Positions 23,666 through 35,044 of a stretch of 64,000 nt of DNA are shown here, piece after piece. Position numbers and translations under genes: made by a program. The notes under the pieces are model-generated. The model was not told where the DNA came from. It saw only the letters and a list, made by a program, of their open reading frames with translations, and made no database searches. The stretch spans positions 17,281,501-17,345,500 of the forward strand of contig CM060838.1 of NCBI GenBank assembly GCA_030762175.1, given 5' to 3'. This DNA comes from Metallyticus violacea. Taxonomy: Eukaryota > Arthropoda > Insecta > Mantodea > Metallyticidae. Each line of letters opens with the position of its first letter. Positions within the stretch are counted from its first letter, which is position 1.

Positions 23666-25870
23666 ATTAAATCAACTCAACTCCATATTTAAACGAACCC
23701 CTTATATGACAACCAGCACAATTTTTAACAGTTTTTAACCAGCACAACTTTTGACAACCTGTAGTTAAACTCATACAAGCACAATTTTTAACCATACTTC
23801 TCCATAATTGCATGACAGTCCGCAGTCTATGAAAAATTGTGCCCTAACATCGTAACGTTGTACCAACCTAAAACGAAAATGTTGCATAATAAATTTGAGT
23901 TACTGGCGGAAAAACGTTATGGATCTAAATCAAACTTTTTAGACGCAACTGCAAGTGGTGCAATCGTGGTGGCCCGACGTGGCTACTAGATTTGTATGTA
24001 CCTGGGAACCCCTGAATACGAGTTCAAAGTGTTATCACCTTGGTGAACCCGCTTGCAGTCTCAGCACAATGACAGCTCTGAATATTTTAAGTTAGTATAC
24101 GACAAAGTTTAAAATATGTTTCCTAGTTTGTTAGTGTTAGCGTAGATTAATTCTGTTCCCTTTTAATTTTTCATCCCTGTTCAGCTCCAAAAGCCTAGCT
24201 AGAGTTATACCGGAGTAACGATATTTCACAATTAAATGGAGCGCAAAAAACAAGTTTGCACTGGCATTAGGATGGAAGTAGTGTCCCCTCCCCCCAAATG
24301 TTTATGTGCAAAGCATCGAGGTTGTATATGTAATCAGGCTTGTGCATCCCATTATCCTAACTCTAATTGATGTCTAAAGCTTAGCCCGGAAATACAAAGA
24401 ATAATGCGCATTACCGTGGAAAAAAAACACATTTCACAATAATCAAAGTTGAAATAAAAAAGTAATAAGAATGGTTTAAAGCACCAATGACTACCATAAA
24501 CTATGTTAAAAAATGTAACAAAAAATGAAGAGAATTAAGTACTGCAGGAAAGATAATACGATGATTCCAAGAGATTCTGAAAAAAAGTTTATTAAAATCA
24601 TACATCAACTTATACACACAAAGGGAGTGCACCAGAGTATCAATGTAATGGAATATTACTTCAAGGACTTAGGTAATGCATTAAGTATTGATTGGAGGAA
24701 TGTATTTCTGTCGTGGTATCTGTAGAATAAACAGGATATTTGCTGATAATATTTTTACAGTCAGAAAATACTACCAAAATGTACCAAAAGGAAAATAAAT
24801 TCATATTTAAATAAAATGTAACCATGGAAGATTTAAACTCAACACAGAAATTATAGAATTGTTAAATTAAAAATGGACACCTACCAAATACTTTCCTTGT
24901 AGCACTCTTCTCGCACACAAACCAGTCATTCAATTATGTGAGAAATTCATTCCTGGTGTTGGATTTTTCCACTATCTTCTGTAACTGTTGTATTTTCTGG
25001 GTAGAACTTTTTTCCTTGGAGAAGTTTATCAGCATTATGTGCTTTATTGAGATATTTTGTTTTGCAAATTTATTTTCAATGAAAGAGTCAATGCTTCATT
25101 TGCGCAACTGTTAGCGGTGCTATTAACTGCTGATGAAGAATTATAAGCTTTATTTTATTTATTTATTTTTTATCTTGCAACTTTGCATAAAACTTTGAGT
25201 AGTTTCTTCATTCCTTCTGAAGTAGATTCATATGGCTCGTAAACTATATAGTTCGTTGCAGCTAATGTTTTCTAAATGTTGAGTTCGAAGATTCGTTGCC
25301 GTTAGACGATATGTTCTGGGAGGACAACCAACATTAGACGACGAATAACTTGTGGAATCTTCTTTTAATATGTGTCCTCGTAAGATAATCTTTCTCTCTA
25401 GCCAATTTTACTGTTCACAGTTTTCCAACACATAGTTGGAGGTAGTTTATCACTTCCTAATTTGACACCTTCATAACGCCGACATACCGTCTGACAGCTC
25501 CAAAACGAGAAAAAAAGTATTCGAAAAATGTTCGACCAATGAATGAAGTTTCTGGGTCTAAAAACACTTGAAGTAAGAATGTAAACTAAGAATTGTTTCT
25601 CTGTTTTGAAGTAATTTTTACTTAAAACAAGAAGCTCCTAATATTTTTCAAATATAATGAACAAAATACCATCTCGGTCTATAATATTCATTAGTAAATG
25701 AAGACAGAACAAACACGTTCTTTCAAGCACGGTTATTAAACACAAATAATGCGCTAGGTTTCCAGTCGAAGGACCTATGACTTTAGAAACATCGTAAAGT
25801 ATGTACTAATAATCGTAACTACAATAAATTTACGACTCTTGGAGTCTACCGAAATTTAAAAGACCTATAA
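23666..25870. other. Anonymous intron sequence
   Basis: A short internal repetition (ACCAGCACAATTTTTAAC-like, three imperfect occurrences at about 23712-23800) lies just beyond the MULE relic and may belong to it. The rest has no recognisable gene or repeat. Confidence 0.45.
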
Positions 25871-25939
25871 ATTAATTTTGCACAGTCAGGTTGCATAAAC
25901 GAACCGTTGTGCGTAGCATTGCATACTTCCGGAAGCATG

Positions 25940-26224
25940 TCAATTGGTGACAGGAACAATGGAGCCTTGTTCTCTTCACAGATAAAGCACGCTTCGGCCT
26001 ACGCCCAGATTTAAGGAGTTATGCAGTTAAGGAGTATATGCAGAAAGACAGACACTTATACAGAACGTTCACAAATTCAATGAATGTACCATCTGCGGAG
26101 GAATAATGCAACTAGAAACAACGATCTCATTTTGACACGTGAAAAATTGAATGCAAACAGGTACATTTGAAATGCACCCTGTTGCTCTTCCTATAACTGA
26201 AGCATCTGGCCCTGAATTCCTATA
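25940..26224 (+). pseudogene. Tc1-like transposase relic interrupted by a mariner element
   Basis: The open frame from about 25958 reads QWSLVLFTDKARFGLRPD, the first catalytic block of Tc1 transposases (VLFTDESRF, Asp retained). After stops come LTREKLNANRYI (26129-26175 region) and PVALPITEASGPEFLYM. This matches the segment that immediately precedes the MQDNARPH block. The frame stops where the mariner inverted repeat begins, so the Tc1 copy was cut by that insertion or its 3' part was lost. Confidence 0.72.
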
Positions 26225-26576
26225 TATGAGGTAGGTCCATAAGTTTCCGGCCTAATCATTTTCTAGGTATGATAAAGACAAAACTATATTTCCCTTTTCA
26301 AAATAGTTGCCCTTTATCGCAATACACTTCTCAAATCTTTGAGTTAACGTTTCAACCCCCCCCCCCCCAATAGTCAGAAGTCTTGTCTGCAAAATGGACA
26401 TAAACAGCATCCACCACTTCTTCCCCACACTTAAATTTCCTTCCCCGAAGGCCCTTCTTCAGTTCTGAGAAGAGCAAATAGCCACTATGAGCAAGGTCTG
26501 GTGGATGGTCTGTAGGGTGGATGGTCGATCTCCTTGAAGCCACATTTCTTCACAGATTCCTTTGCAACAAGAGCAA
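26225..26576 (-). mobile_element. Mariner lineage A, copy 1 (3' end with inverted repeat)
   Basis: The outer inverted repeat at 26225 reads TATGAGGTAGGTCCATAAGT and continues TTCCGGCC. The 26352-26543 minus frame gives HPTDHPPDLAHSGYLLFSEL and KKGLRGRKFKCGEEVVDAV. This is the C-terminal mariner block SPDLAPSDYFLFSELKK. A 13-base C run (26356-26368) interrupts the normal C-terminus. The 5' part of the element is missing. It shares near-identical sequence with 36993 onward. Confidence 0.85.
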
Positions 26577-27090
26577 ACAGCAAAGCTCTATGTGCAAATC
26601 TCCGTCATTACCAACATGAAAAAGCATCATCTCATTTTTCTGTGTTCAAGGAAAGGTTAATCAGCATGTCGTACTTGCACATACAACTGTAACTGGGCAA
26701 TACTATAGAAATGTCCTGAAAATTTTGCAAGGCCAATCGCCCCTTGCAAAAAGCCTATTCCGTGGAATAGGCTGGATGTTGCACCACGATAATGCATGAC
26801 AACAAATCGTTAATGTTGTTCCTTAATATCTCCAAAAATTAACGTGAAGTGTGTCCTTACTTCCCTACATTTCATATTTAGTCTCGTGTGTTTTTTTTTC
26901 CCCTTTTCCCCAAATTGAAGCACCATCAACGTGGGAATCATTTTCCATCATTGGAAGCAGCAGGGAAGGCTGTGGAGGCGATTCTGATGAACCTGTCAAA
27001 ATGGTGTCTCCCGCGTGTCTATGAAGACGCAGAAACGCTGGAACAGGTGCATTGCATCCAGCGGGAACTACATTGAGAAAAAATTAAATT
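26577..27090 (+). pseudogene. Second mariner-type lineage (B), C-terminal relic
   Basis: Plus-strand frames give GWMLHHDNA near 26769-26800 (second catalytic block, Asp kept), then FPKLKHHQRGNHFPSLEAAG near 26904-26963 and VYEDAETLEQVHCIQREL near 27018-27070. These equal the LFPKLKxxLRGxxFxSxEE and RWxxCIxxxGxY segments. The wording differs clearly from lineage A next to it, and the orientation is opposite. Confidence 0.72.
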
Positions 27091-27451
27091 ATGAGAATGA
27101 ATAAAGAAAGGTATGTTGTCAAAAAATTACAATCATTCTTAATGAGCCATCTTCATAGATGAGCTCGGACGGGTTTCAGTTGGTTATGATCCATACCTCC
27201 ATTTCAGAGAGCACTAGAAAGTATTTCCCTCTCAGTCGCCATTAGAAACAAAAACAGAGAAATAAACTTCAGCTAAAATTATACAGTTCTTAAAGACAAT
27301 CACTGCAATGTCTAGTTTTGGTAACAAAGGAAAAACAGAATGAACTAAACCTTCTAAAGATCAAAACAACGAACAGATGGAATTGTTTTAGAAGACATGA
27401 TGGCTATTAGAAATATGAACAGACACCTGAACCTTGTGCAGGCTACTGTTA
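27091..27451. other. Anonymous intron sequence
   Basis: No feature recognised. Confidence 0.5.
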
Positions 27452-27735
27452 CTTTATTTATTTATTTGGTATATTTATCGACGCTATTTAACATGTCAGG
27501 TCACCAGCGCCCGATTCAATTCAGAGCGTGAGTCGGCCGATAAATTTTCTCAGGTGCCTCTTCTTTGAGATACGAGATTCTTTTATGTGCCCTAACTGTA
27601 TGGAACGGTATCCACGGCTTTATTTCTCTTCCGAAGGAAGCCATACCTAAGATTTTTACGCCCGAAAAAAATCCATCGATCCTGGCCGGAATTGAAGCCG
27701 CGATATTAGGTCTGTATGGTTACCTTTACACCAAC
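27452..27735 (-). mobile_element. SINE family B copy, diverged
   Basis: On the minus strand the head is degraded (GTGTAAAGGTAACCATACAG). The CGATGGATTTTTTTCGGGCG, GGAAGAGAAATAAAGCCGTG and AATTGAATCGGGCGCTGGTG blocks are clear. The GACCTGACATGTTAAATAGC 3' end is followed by AAATAAATAAA. Confidence 0.88.
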
Positions 27736-28331
27736 TCTGTTACACAAATGGTAACAAGTGTCTTTTACAATGACAATAATAAATTATTATCAATACTATT
27801 ATTAAGAGCATTATAAAAATAAGCTGAATTTAAGGAATATGTTTCCTTCTTTTTTAAGTTCAAACCGTTCAGAAAAGAATTAATTTTTCAAACTTAGAGC
27901 AAAGTACTACAAAAACCGCATTTAAGGCAGATAATTCATTTATTTTATATTGAACGTCCTTGTCATTGAGTTGATTTTGTTTTCACTACAAAATATTAAG
28001 TTATCTAACAGAGGAGAAATATTAAGATTTTGACATATCCAACCAGTTTCTTAATGTTTTTCCCCCAGGCTTTCATTTATAAAAGTGTATAAACTTGCAT
28101 TTCGACAATGAATACTGCACTAAAATATAACTTAGGTTGTATTTATACACTAGATAAAAACTACGCTTAATATGCAGATTTCTTACATTAGTAGTAAAAA
28201 TGATTTTTCTTTTTTCTAAATGACACGATATATCCAACTTTCCCATAAATGGTTAGCCTGTCTCTGAATAGTGAAATAAGAAAGTACTAAACTGAAGTTT
28301 CGATCATTCTAAGTGAAGCTGTGAGCTGTAC
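27736..28331. other. Intron sequence next to the first coding exon
   Basis: AT-rich, with a sharp change to GC-rich DNA at the donor near 28332. Nothing else seen. Confidence 0.5.
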
Positions 28332-29160
28332 CTGAATCCTTGCCGCCCTTGACGCAGATTCCGAACCCGTGTGTAGAGTCGGGTGGTCTGATCATGTTCA
28401 CCGTCCGTACCACGAGGTCCTGATGAATGTTGAGATGTGGTGGTTGTTGCACACCCCCTGCGGAAGGGCTGCTCGCTGGACTGGAAACAGCGCTGCGTCG
28501 TCCGGCCCCGCTTCCGTGGTGAGGTATGTGAGGGGAGGCCGCCATTTTGTTGCCGCCCCCGCCCGTGCCGAAAAGGCGAAGCACCTGCTCGGGCGAGATC
28601 GGTCTTTTCTTGCCGTTGCTGCCCCCAGAGGCATGATGGTGGTGATGATGGGACGGCGTCGTCCGAGAGTTTGAGATAAACGTGGTGGACGAGCCGAGGT
28701 ACGTCCCTCGCGGGTGCTTGCCTGGGGTCGGCGCGGGCGGGGGCGGTCGCTCTACGATCGTGTAAGAGGTGCCCGGAGGCGAGTAATAGAGGCCGGACCT
28801 CCCCCGGGAACCTCCGCCACCGCCGCCGCCTCCTCTTCCCATTATCACGTCCTCGGCCTCATAGCTGCCACCTCGCATATGGCTGCCCGGGGGAGGGGGT
28901 TGGTGGGGCGGCTGAGAGGACGAGAAGCGCTGTTGGGAGGCGGCCTGAAGATGCGAGTGGTGTCCATGGTGGTGCTGGGGGCTGTTGATGACGCTGACGC
29001 TTCCGCCACCGCCTGGGCTACGTCCCCAGCTACCAGTGTTACCGGGCCCGCCTCCCATCCAACGGCCGCTTCCACCGCCTCCACTCCCATATTGTGAAAG
29101 ACTGATCTCGGCCAGTTCACCGTAGTCCTCCTCGTCAGCCATCCAGCGTCACGTAACCAC
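28332..29160 (-). CDS. dysc: Dyschronic/Whirlin-family PDZ protein, first coding exon (N-terminus and start of PDZ1)
   Basis: The CDS runs from the ATG at 29142 down to 28332 (270 codons plus one base). The open frame continues only seven codons past the donor. Residues 1-60 are Gly/Ser-rich after an acidic start (MADEEDYGEL). There is a Gly8 run at 104-111, a proline cluster at 132-139 and a His6 run at 165-170. A conserved-looking SPEQVLRLFG sits at 183-192. PDZ1 starts near residue 243 (LVVRTVNMI), with HGFGI at 258-262 as the carboxylate-binding loop. The exon ends at a CAG|GTACAG donor (28331-28330). An acceptor (TTTTCTTGCAG) lies just before 29160, leaving an 18-base 5' UTR remnant and implying an upstream non-coding exon. 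In flies, dyschronic is the Whirlin homologue, a scaffold for the circadian output BK channel and for synapses; that role is family knowledge. The exon is strongly GC-rich against AT-rich surroundings. Assignment to dysc rather than another PDZ scaffold is inference from the PDZ wording across both exons. Confidence 0.85.
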
Positions 29161-29207
29161 CTGCAAGAAAACACACGACAAAGTTTACTAACGTTCGGGG
29201 CTTAGAA

Positions 29208-29225
29208 TATCGATATACATCGATA
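29208..29225. promoter_or_regulatory. Paired ATCGAT motif (DRE/BEAF-like), copy 1
   Basis: TATCGATATACATCGATA reads almost the same on both strands. It contains a perfect TATCGATA octamer (29208-29215) and a CATCGATA (29218-29225). TATCGATA is the DREF-binding DRE of insects, and CGATA clusters bind BEAF. Function here is inference from motif identity and from repetition in the duplicated unit. Confidence 0.4.
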
Positions 29226-29410
29226 ATAGCTTAAGTACAGAACTATTTCTTCCTACTCTTTTTCTTTTATTTTATCACACTCCATTGACCCCCCTTACTG
29301 GAGAACGAAATATTTAATTTGGGAAAAAGTAGAAGGGAATTAACAAGTAAAAATAATCCTGCAAGGGAATTATTAGCAAGTAATGATAATAAAACATGCG
29401 GGGCTTAGAA

Positions 29411-29428
29411 TATCGATTTACATCGATA
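29411..29428. promoter_or_regulatory. Paired ATCGAT motif (DRE/BEAF-like), copy 2
   Basis: The second unit of the duplication keeps both ATCGAT cores (29412-29417 and 29422-29427) with the same 4-base spacer. The first octamer has changed to TATCGATT. Retention of both cores is compatible with function but also with recent duplication. Confidence 0.35.
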
Positions 29429-32400
29429 ATACTTTCATTTTCCTAATTCCAGCAGCAGAGCTTAAGTACAGAACTATTTCTTCCAATTCTTTTTTCTTTT
29501 CTTATTTTATCACACTGCATTGACCCCTTTCTGATTACCGGAGGGAGTTGTTGAACGAAATATATAATTTGAAAAAAAGTAGAAGGGCATTAATTAACAA
29601 GTAAAAAACAATACTCTTTGAAGGTAAACATAGAAAGGATGTCATCGATTATAATATAAATTTATATTTGGAACAAACTAATCTTATACATAAACACTTT
29701 AAATAATAACATAAATATAAATTTAGAACAAATATTGAATAATTTTATAAATTGTTTTTAAAACATTAATTCCTATGTTGATAGTTGAAAAAAGCAATAA
29801 AATGACTTCGTTTTTCGTACAGTAGATCATTAGCTTCAGTTTTTTTTTCTACAAACATCTCTAGATCAATACCCGTTTGGGTTACTGAAGAAGTTTAGTA
29901 CTGTATAAACATGGTTGTGGCATACAACACAGCATTCTATGTTAATTTGCTAATATTCATTAGTTAAATACATATGCAAGTAGAAATTTAAATATCTTCA
30001 GATAGATAAGGGAAGATTAATAGTTCATTAACTACTCATAATGCTGAATGCCATAGATATACTTAATCATATTTATTTTAACAGTTTCACTTCATTAACT
30101 GTTATTCCGTAACAATATACTTTGTGTATATTTGCACTTCATTATTATATTTTAAAGTATTTTGAGATCCATTAATAACTAATCAAAGTGAATTCTCATT
30201 AATTTATCTATTCACTGTGTTTAAAACAAAGAAATGCTTTCTATTTCACTTCCATTTGCTCCTATCGAGTGTTGTTCAACAGTCCCTAGGTACAAAGTCT
30301 CTGCAGGACCTCAGTCTTTAGTAGTGACTCTTTCCCGACTTTTCATGTGCATTATACGATCCAATAAACATTAAAATTCTTCAATATATAAACGCTGAGA
30401 GGTTGACACATATTCATCTTGTGGGTAGATAATTTTCTTTAACTTCAGTCCAAGAAAAGTCATATCATACCAGAAAAAAAGCCTTCGTTAACATGATGTC
30501 CTTTCAATATCACTGAAAGAATCTGTGAACATGGCTTTTTTTATGTAATCTATAAAGAGTTACTGCGTACAACCGTTACATCCAAACAGGGACCAAGCTC
30601 TACAATCAGGGGCTTGGTTTAGGTTAGGCGCGGGCGGATTACTAAAGTAATAAACAGAAAGGGTAGGAGCATATGACCTATATGCGTGGAGAAAGAATGT
30701 TGGGAACATATTCTGGCGTACTGCAGGGGGACAGAAGGATGGAGAAAGAAATATCTAAGGAGAGGAGTTAGAGAAGAGGGCAGTGGTAGTGCTAGCAGAT
30801 AGGAAGGAAGAGGAGGGAGTAGTTAAATTTTTAAACAAAGTGAGACAGCATTCAGATCAGAAGAGGCAAACAACCGGGAAGAGGGATAGAGGAACATAGT
30901 CACTATATTATTTTAATTATTTGTACATATATGTGTGGGTGCGTAAGTTATTTACTTTTGTACTCTTTTCTTTTTTGTTTATTTTATTTTCATAGTTCTA
31001 AAAATTCCATTAATGTATTTTTTCGTTTATTTGTTTATTTCATTATTATTTACATTGATTTTTTTCTTAAGACTTAAATATTGGTTAATGCAGTTTCATG
31101 TATTTTCTAGTGCAGTACGAAAGCACGTGCTGTCCCAGGACCCATGCGACATGGATGTGTTGGATTTGTAACAAATATATTTAATATACAAATACACTAC
31201 TATAACTATTACTTACAAGGAAGATATATTGCTAAACTGGTAACCATCCTTATTAGCAAAATCAAACAATAATAAAATGAAGACAAAAAATAAGTGAGTC
31301 AGTTATTGCAGTGAATGTAAAGAATTTTTTTGTAAGATTTAATGATTTCTGAACGTAGAACCAATACTTTTAACTGTTTTTAAGTTGGCATTTTTCCAAA
31401 TTTAAAAACAAGGACAAGGAATGTTCATAACTTCAATTAAATCATCATCAACCAAAAATCTCTTACACGTGCACATTGACAAAGAACTACTAACAATCTC
31501 AGAATTACAGATCACCAAGGATTAAAAATACAAATAAATACACGCTTTGTATAATAATAACATAGATAGTATTAGAGCACAAACATTAAGTGACTTTTTA
31601 TAAGTAATAATTTAAACAAAATTTTCTTGTGTTAATTTTTATGTTTATGTGTTATTATTTTATTGTAATTATGTGTTTATCTAAAAGTTTATCTTACATA
31701 AAATTCTGTATATTTTCTCTCTAGCCTGTATTTAGCGTCGACTAAATGTAAAATTGAATAAATTTGTATGGTGAATAGTTAAAATAAATAAAAAATGTAA
31801 TTAGATACTGAAGAGCCCCTTGGAATCAATGATATCCTTTTGTTTCATTCAAGAATTATTTTATTGAATACTATAGCAAATAAACAAAGAAATATATTAG
31901 TATATTGCTTTTCAAGTCGACAGAAAGATCTCTAGCGCAGAGTCGCATCTTAAAATACAGTTGCTGTTAGAATCGAGCTTGCCATATTGCATGTTGATGT
32001 TGTGGTCCATCTTTTATTTTCTATAGCTGCTCCGCTTCGGAAATAGAAACTGTAAAACCTGAAATGGCGGCTATCACTGAAAGAACGTTAGCAGAAATGC
32101 TCTAAACCGAAGATGTGAATTATTTTAACACCATAGCGAGTAACAAAAGCGTTGACGTAGTTTTTTCTTTCAGAGCTAAAAGCTTTAAAACTAGTTACCA
32201 TTAATGTAAGGGAGAGGGAGCGAAAGCAAGGAAAGCTCTTACATTCCTGGAGTGGTGGACGAACAACAAAACACAAAGAGCCGACCTACATTCCTTGCAT
32301 TTTCTGCTTTCTGGAGACCCTCTCAACTTGCAAGTTTCCAGTGTCCTTCATTGATCCTTTGAGTTCATCATAGAACTAAATTTCACATTTTCCTGCAAGC

Positions 32401-33334
32401 AATGAATCATCAACCAAGTGAGCACTTTAGAGGATTTTCTAATCTACATTAGAAATTATACTGGCTGAATTAGAAAGCTGTGTGCATATTGGAATTAAAT
32501 GTAATAAGAAACTTGTTATGCTGCTCGAGTTCTTTTCTATTTTTCAGTCCTTTTATTATACAGATAATGTACTTCGATCTACGATGTCTACAAACCCTCT
32601 CTGAAGTAGTTGTTTGAGCTATGCCCTCAAACACTTCAGCAAAAAGACCCAATCACAATTAGGCAAGTATATAGATTTAAGTTGTTTCCCTGATTTATTA
32701 TGCAATACTAATCTTTACATTAGTAAAATGTCTTATTTTTCAAATAGTTCTTGTAACAGGTCTTCACATTCACGCATGCCCAAGAGTGAATGCATTTGGA
32801 TAAGTCAAACAGCAATAATTATTCAATATTATAATAGCGAGGAAATAACAAACAGGAATATTTCATGTATCACGAAAATTGCATTCATGGCTACCTGGAG
32901 GCATAACTCTATGACAATAGGGAAAAGGTTATTTTTGTATTCTTTTGTGCCCTCTTCTCTTATAATAGCTAAAGTAATGGGTCTCTCTATTGCGACAAAA
33001 ACTAAGTGCATGCAAGTGTCCGACAATAGGTTCTTTGTATATTAATTGCTGGAGATGCTTCAAATTCGTTGAAAGGTAGAAGGCGGACAGGTGTCGGCGA
33101 CGACGTGTATGTTGTATGATCATGAGCTGCTCAATAAGGAATCAAAGAGTAGGCGCGTTTGGGAGCTCAAGAGCTCACCAATAATATTTAAATGTTTTAA
33201 AAGCTCAGGAATCTGTGGACGCTGTGCTGTGACCCCTGTGAGCTTTTGTGACCACGTGGTGACGTTTTGAATTTGGTATATATGGAGAAATAACTTTGCA
33301 AAAATACGTTTTTGATACTCAACATCCCTTCACC

Positions 33335-33612
33335 AGAGGCAGTAGACAAGAGGCACAGAGTTGCAATTTTAAGCAGCTTATGTAGCACGCGACATTAAAG
33401 TTATAGAGGTAACGAACTACGTGGCCAATAACAAAGTGTCGTGTGATTAAACATCTCAATGTGCTCAATAAAGCAAACTGTGTGATTTGAACCACCTCCT
33501 TCCATCTTCCTCCTGCCTTGACCTCTAAGACACAAAAGGAGACTTCGGGCTCCTGAACGACCCGGGGTATGAAGTGGGGCCCTTGGGTACATCCAACAAC
33601 ATCAACATCTGC
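33335..33612 (-). repeat. Dispersed repeat family C, copy 1 (possible tRNA-headed SINE)
   Basis: Read on the minus strand it matches 48104-48385 in order over about 275 bases: GTTGATGTTGTTGGATG, TTCAGGAGCCC, AGGAAGATGGAAGGAGG, GGTTCAAATCACAC, CACTTTGTTATTGGCCACG and GCCTCTTGTCTAC. GTCTTAGAGGTC and GGTTCAAATC could be A- and B-box remnants, about 40 bases apart. Identity and order are seen; the SINE interpretation is inference. Confidence 0.7.
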
Positions 33613-35040
33613 ATAAAAAACAGCTTCGTTCTTTATAAGTGCTCGAAATTTGCATTTTCTTTAAATAATTGCTGAAAAATATAATTAATGCAAGAAAAAT
33701 CCTTCATAACCCGTTAGGTTAGCTTGATTCAAGTAATCATTTTTTTTTTTTCCATTTTGCAGCTGTTTTCTATACAAGGAACGTACTATTTATTTCGAGC
33801 TAATTGTAAATCAGTATGTATACGAGTATTCGGTCAAAGTCTAAATTCCACTCGTAAGGAAAACCCGCAATCGTAGTTCCTCGTTACAATATCCAATTTT
33901 AGTTTCTTACTTGCGCTATCAGCTATCTCGCTCTTGAATAAATCGAAAAGGGCAAATTATGATCTCAATGATCACCTTCTTTCCCGATCTCCCGCTCTGC
34001 TATTTTTGCATCTACGGTCTCCTGCATTTCATATTCAGCCTGCAAGTGCAGAAGGTGTAAGTCTATGGTACAGTGCTGCCAACCAAGGGGAAAATAATGA
34101 TGGGAACGTGCCCCCGACGCTTAATGATGGAACAAATGCATATGTATGAGCAGAAAGCAGACAACCTGAAGTGTACGGCGACTGTTGCGGTGTGTATGAT
34201 GCTAATACAGAATAAGTTAGCACAGTTCCCGAATGCAGCTCACATCGCGAAGCGAGGCTGCTGCTCGTAAACTGAGTTTAAAGAAAAATATCACAAATAT
34301 TTTAAGCAGGGGATAGTGAAATAAACTAAACAAGTTTATGCATTTCAAATTTTCTTCTGCTTGTCTCACCAAGCCTGTTCAGCGGATCCTATTCCCATAC
34401 ATAAAGATTTTTCGCTTTAATGCGCGTCAGTAAACCAATAGATATGCTAAAATCACTCCAATGACTTTAAATTTACATTACATATTAGATTAAAGTTAAC
34501 CTTTGAGATTGTATTTTATATCTTCGAAAAGATCTAAGGTTGTCTTTCGCTGCATGTTACAGGGTGTAGATATCTGCGATCATGTTGCCCATGAAAGATC
34601 CTCGCAATCTTGGAAGACCCGAGCTAGGATTCCTGCCAAAGGATGAATATGTGAGTTCGGTGAATTGTTTGCCAGTAACACTGTTTTTCTACTAATGAAA
34701 ATAAATAAGCTATACCAATAGGTACAATTATGTGCCCATCGCAGAAATGGCGCACGTGCGCTATCAAATGAAAGAAAGCATAAACTACTGCACCTACTTA
34801 TAAAGTAATGCATCACCCTCTTATTCCATTGAAAAATATCGCAATGATTTCCCGAGCGTTGTTTTTTCACTTGTTCAAAGAGATGTACGTTGGATCTGTA
34901 TGAGTCCTTTCAACAGGGGTTCAACGTTCAAAAAGATCACATAAAGATAAAGGTAGCCTAGTGTATCCCTTAAGGACAAAGACCTCCTAACAATTAGGGA
35001 AAGCTCGCTTTTTCCTAAAGTGGTGAGCTATTCCACGCTA
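33613..35040. other. Anonymous flanking sequence
   Basis: A GC-balanced stretch near 33950-34260 has overlapping short frames on both strands but no motif. No repeat identified. Confidence 0.45.
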
Positions 35041-35044
35041 GTTG

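Larger units (their letters stand above)
4462..28331 (-). other. Phase-1 intron of the dysc-like gene, 23,870 bp
   Basis: The intron is bounded by GT at 28331-28330 and AG at 4463-4462 on the minus strand. It splits a glycine codon (G|GG) inside PDZ1. It holds SINE copies in both orientations, transposase relics of mariner, Tc1, MULE and HTH-DDE types, two AAT/ATT microsatellites and otherwise anonymous AT-rich DNA. I found no further coding exon inside it. Confidence 0.85.
29196..29615. repeat. Tandem duplication (two units, about 160 and 215 bp) upstream of the coding exon
   Basis: Unit 1 is about 29196-29357 and unit 2 about 29399-29615, separated by about 40 bp. Both run in the same order: GGGGCTTAGAATATCGAT, ACATCGATAATA, GCTTAAGTACAGAACTATTT, a C/T-rich tract, TTTATCACACT, CATTGACCCC, GAACGAAATAT, AAAAAGTAGAAGGG. 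Unit 2 has about 28 extra bases after the ATCGATAATA motif. The duplication lies 36 bp upstream of the acceptor of the first coding exon, in the intron or flank. Confidence 0.85.
29161..33330. other. Upstream intron or 5' flank of the dysc-like gene
   Basis: Begins with the splice acceptor of the coding exon and contains the ATCGAT-bearing tandem duplication. Beyond 29620 it is AT-rich and anonymous. The 143-codon frame at 32614-33045 (plus) shows no motif or compositional bias and is probably chance. No 5' UTR exon could be identified. Confidence 0.5.

Noticed and set aside
28369..29097. Long open frames on the plus strand and in the other minus frames across the coding exon (up to 127 codons)
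   Set aside because: They are shadows caused by high GC content opposite the PDZ exon, with no motifs and no splice logic.
32614..33045. 143-codon plus-strand frame
   Set aside because: No recognisable domain, ordinary AT-rich composition, overlapping frames on the other strand, and no splice signals that extend it.
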